Source: an uncultured Limosilactobacillus sp. (GTDB lineage Bacteria; Bacillota; Bacilli; Lactobacillales; Lactobacillaceae). Taken from it: DNA of 7,241 bases. Positions 6,091 through 7,241 of this stretch are shown here, one piece after another. The notes beneath the pieces are model-generated. The model was given only the letters and a program-made list of their open reading frames with translations, did not search any database and was not told the origin of the DNA. A program made the position numbers and the translations under genes. The DNA lies in the NCBI GenBank assembly GCA_944326735.1, contig CALVFC010000073.1, forward strand, positions 1 through 7,241. Reading direction: 5' to 3'. Position 1 is the stretch's first letter, and every line of letters starts with the position of its first letter.

Positions 6091-6119
6091 GTGAACATTT
6101 TAAACAAACATGTTATAAT
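6091..6119 (+). promoter_or_regulatory. Promoter of the vit gene pair (extended -10)
   Basis: TATAAT at 6114-6119 is preceded by TGT (6111-6113), giving an extended -10 (TGnTATAAT). At the 17-base spacing the -35 is weak (GTGAAC, 6091-6096), which fits reliance on the extended -10. The 8-mer TGTGAACA at 6090-6097 also occurs at 3652-3659 in the ABC promoter, in the opposite orientation relative to transcription. Confidence 0.7.
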
Positions 6120-6121
6120 GA

Positions 6122-6140
6122 TTCTAATTTAATTTTAGAA
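6122..6140. promoter_or_regulatory. 19-bp dyad between vit promoter and ribosome binding site (candidate operator)
   Basis: TTCTAA (6122-6127) and TTAGAA (6135-6140) are perfect inverted arms around TTTAATT. The element starts 3 bases after the -10 box and ends at the ribosome binding site AGAAGGGG, so a bound protein would block transcription. The 19-bp size and AT-rich symmetry are reminiscent of Fur/PerR/MntR-type operators, but it does not match their consensus sequences. Metal-responsive control is inferred only. Confidence 0.4.
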
Positions 6141-6152
6141 GGGGATAATCAA

Positions 6153-6836
6153 ATGGCAAAGAAAAAGATGTCATTAGCCCAGAAGGTCAACGTGTTACGG
6201 GCCAGTGTAATGGGTGCTAATGATGGAATTATTTCCATTGCCGGGATTGTTATTGGGGTTGCTGCCGCAACGAGCAATGCCTACGCAATCCTGATTTCTG
6301 GTTTATCGGGGACCCTGGCCGGAATGATTTCAATGTGTATGGGAGAATACGTATCTGTTTCGACCCAGAAGGATTCGCAAAAAATGGCTTTAATTTCTGA
6401 ACGACAACGGTTGGCTGACCAATACCAGGAAGAGTTTGACTATGTCCAAAAGAAATATGAGGACCAAGATATTGATCCAGCCTTAGCTAAGCAGGCGACC
6501 CAAGAACTTATGGATAAGGATGCCCTGGGGACAGCGGTTCAGGAACGGTATGGCTTTAACCCCCGTGACTTTACTAGTCCGTACGCGGCAGCGATTGCTT
6601 CCTTTATTTCTTTCCCAACTGGGTCCATTTTACCGATGGTGGCCGTTACAATGTCACCATCAAATGTCCGGATTCTAGCGACGGCCATTGCGGTGCTAAT
6701 TGCCCTGTTAATCACTGGTTACTGTGCAGCGGTGCTGGGTCATTCTAACCGGCTTAAGTCAAGTATCCGGAATGCGGTTGCTGGTCTGTTGACGATGGGC
6801 GTAACCTACGTCATTGGACAATTATTTGCCCGTTAA
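6153..6836 (+). CDS. VIT1/CCC1-family iron/manganese transporter
   Basis: Integral membrane protein of 227 residues of the vacuolar iron transporter (VIT1/CCC1) family. These proteins move Fe(II) or Mn(II) out of the cytoplasm, as proton antiporters in the characterised eukaryotic members. TM1 carries MGANDGIISIAGIVIGVA (residues 20-37, with Asp24). TM2 ends in ISMCMGEYVSVSTQKD (59-74), the family signature. A charged Glu-rich cytoplasmic stretch follows at about 75-142, corresponding to the metal-binding domain, then three more membrane segments. In a Gram-positive cell it should sit in the plasma membrane and act as an exporter; Mn or Fe cannot be distinguished. The ATG follows AGAAGGGG. 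First gene of a two-gene unit: the next ATG is 15 bases after this stop. Confidence 0.92.
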   Translation: MAKKKMSLAQKVNVLRASVMGANDGIISIAGIVIGVAAATSNAYAILISGLSGTLAGMISMCMGEYVSVSTQKDSQKMALISERQRLADQYQEEFDYVQKKYEDQDIDPALAKQATQELMDKDALGTAVQERYGFNPRDFTSPYAAAIASFISFPTGSILPMVAVTMSPSNVRILATAIAVLIALLITGYCAAVLGHSNRLKSSIRNAVAGLLTMGVTYVIGQLFAR

Positions 6837-6851
6837 GGAGGGATGAGCTAG

Positions 6852-7241
6852 ATGACTAAAATTAAACGTCAAAAACAAACGATGGAAGAAAAGCTCAACA
6901 CCCTTCGTGCTGGTGTCTTGGGCTCAAATGATGGGATTTTAACGGTTGTCGGGGTTCTGGTATCAGTGGCCGCGGCAACGACGAACCGCTTTACGATTTT
7001 TATTGCCGGTCTGTCCGACTTGCTGGCCTGTGCCTTTTCAATGGCTTCCGGTGAATATGCTTCTGTTTCTACCCAGAAGGATACTGAACAGTCAGCCGTG
7101 GAGGCAGAACAACGGTTACTGAAAACGGATTTTGCGGCTGAATTGAACGCCGTCAAGGACTACTATGTCCAAAAGGGTGTTTCCGAAGCAACGTCAATGA
7201 AGATTGCGAAGGATTTGCTGAGCAAGAAGCCCCTGCAAACC
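6852..7241 (+). CDS. Second VIT1/CCC1-family transporter (3' end cut by window)
   Basis: Open frame of 130 codons to the right edge, starting at the ATG at 6852 behind AAGGAGGG (9-base spacing); an ATG at 6843 stops after two codons. It is colinear with the preceding VIT protein: LRAGVLGSNDGILTVVGVL matches LRASVMGANDGIISIAGIV, SMASGEYASVSTQKD matches SMCMGEYVSVSTQKD, and both continue into a charged Glu/Lys-rich cytoplasmic segment. Asp27 and Glu68 occupy the same places as Asp24 and Glu65 of the first copy. This indicates an old tandem duplication with divergence, probably co-transcribed and perhaps hetero-oligomeric, since VIT proteins work as dimers. The C-terminal membrane segments lie outside the window. 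Metal preference is unknown. Confidence 0.9.
   Translation, partial: MTKIKRQKQTMEEKLNTLRAGVLGSNDGILTVVGVLVSVAAATTNRFTIFIAGLSDLLACAFSMASGEYASVSTQKDTEQSAVEAEQRLLKTDFAAELNAVKDYYVQKGVSEATSMKIAKDLLSKKPLQT

Noticed and set aside
6090..6106. GlnR-like box (TGTGA-N7-AAACA) at the vit promoter
   Set aside because: One of the fixed bases of the right half-site is wrong, the region is AT-rich, and nitrogen control of a metal exporter has no support here.
6107..6114. AACATGTT perfect 8-bp palindrome at the vit -10 region
   Set aside because: Too short and not extended on either side; it may be chance overlap with the extended -10.
6869..7156. - strand open frame over the second VIT gene
   Set aside because: The + strand frame from 6852 encodes a clear VIT paralogue with a strong ribosome binding site, so the antisense frame is a shadow.

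Overview
The window looks like chromosomal DNA of a low-GC Gram-positive lactic acid bacterium, most likely a Limosilactobacillus (fermentum/mucosae/oris-like). The grounds are strong AGGAGG-type ribosome binding sites, the gene content (a cytoplasmic laccase-like multicopper oxidase and a tandem pair of VIT-family metal transporters) and the protein style. The species call is inference from memory of these families; no search was run.

Left part (1-3733). The 3' end of a CPBP-family membrane protease gene (+ strand, cut by the left edge) converges on a four-gene ABC importer operon on the - strand, with a shared bidirectional terminator at about 627-671. The operon reads, in transcription order, ATPase (3568-2828), substrate-binding lipoprotein (2816-1986), permease (1989-1348) and permease (1334-681). 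It is a complete polar amino acid uptake system, probably for glutamine, glutamate or aspartate. Its promoter is at 3631-3659, and a 23-bp near-perfect palindrome lies directly downstream of the -10 box. The upstream permease gene has no canonical start at the expected place: an ATA codon sits exactly where an ATG is expected, behind a good ribosome binding site.

Right part (3734-7241). A 511-residue multicopper oxidase (- strand, with its own terminator) is divergent from a universal stress protein gene (+). After a further terminator come two adjacent VIT/CCC1-like transporter genes (+); the second starts at 6852 and is cut by the right edge. Together these genes suggest a metal and oxidative stress neighbourhood: an oxidase able to oxidise Cu(I), Fe(II), Mn(II) or phenols and amines beside iron/manganese exporters. 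That functional link is inferred only from adjacency.

No RNA genes, CRISPR arrays, insertion sequences or integrases are visible, and no stretch above 300 bases lacks a gene. The longest intergenic region is the 221-bp divergent one at 5270-5490. I see no clearly new multi-gene system. The items most worth a second look are the AUA-type start of the permease, the palindrome at the ABC promoter, and a paired TTCTAA/TTAGAA dyad around the usp-vit junction.
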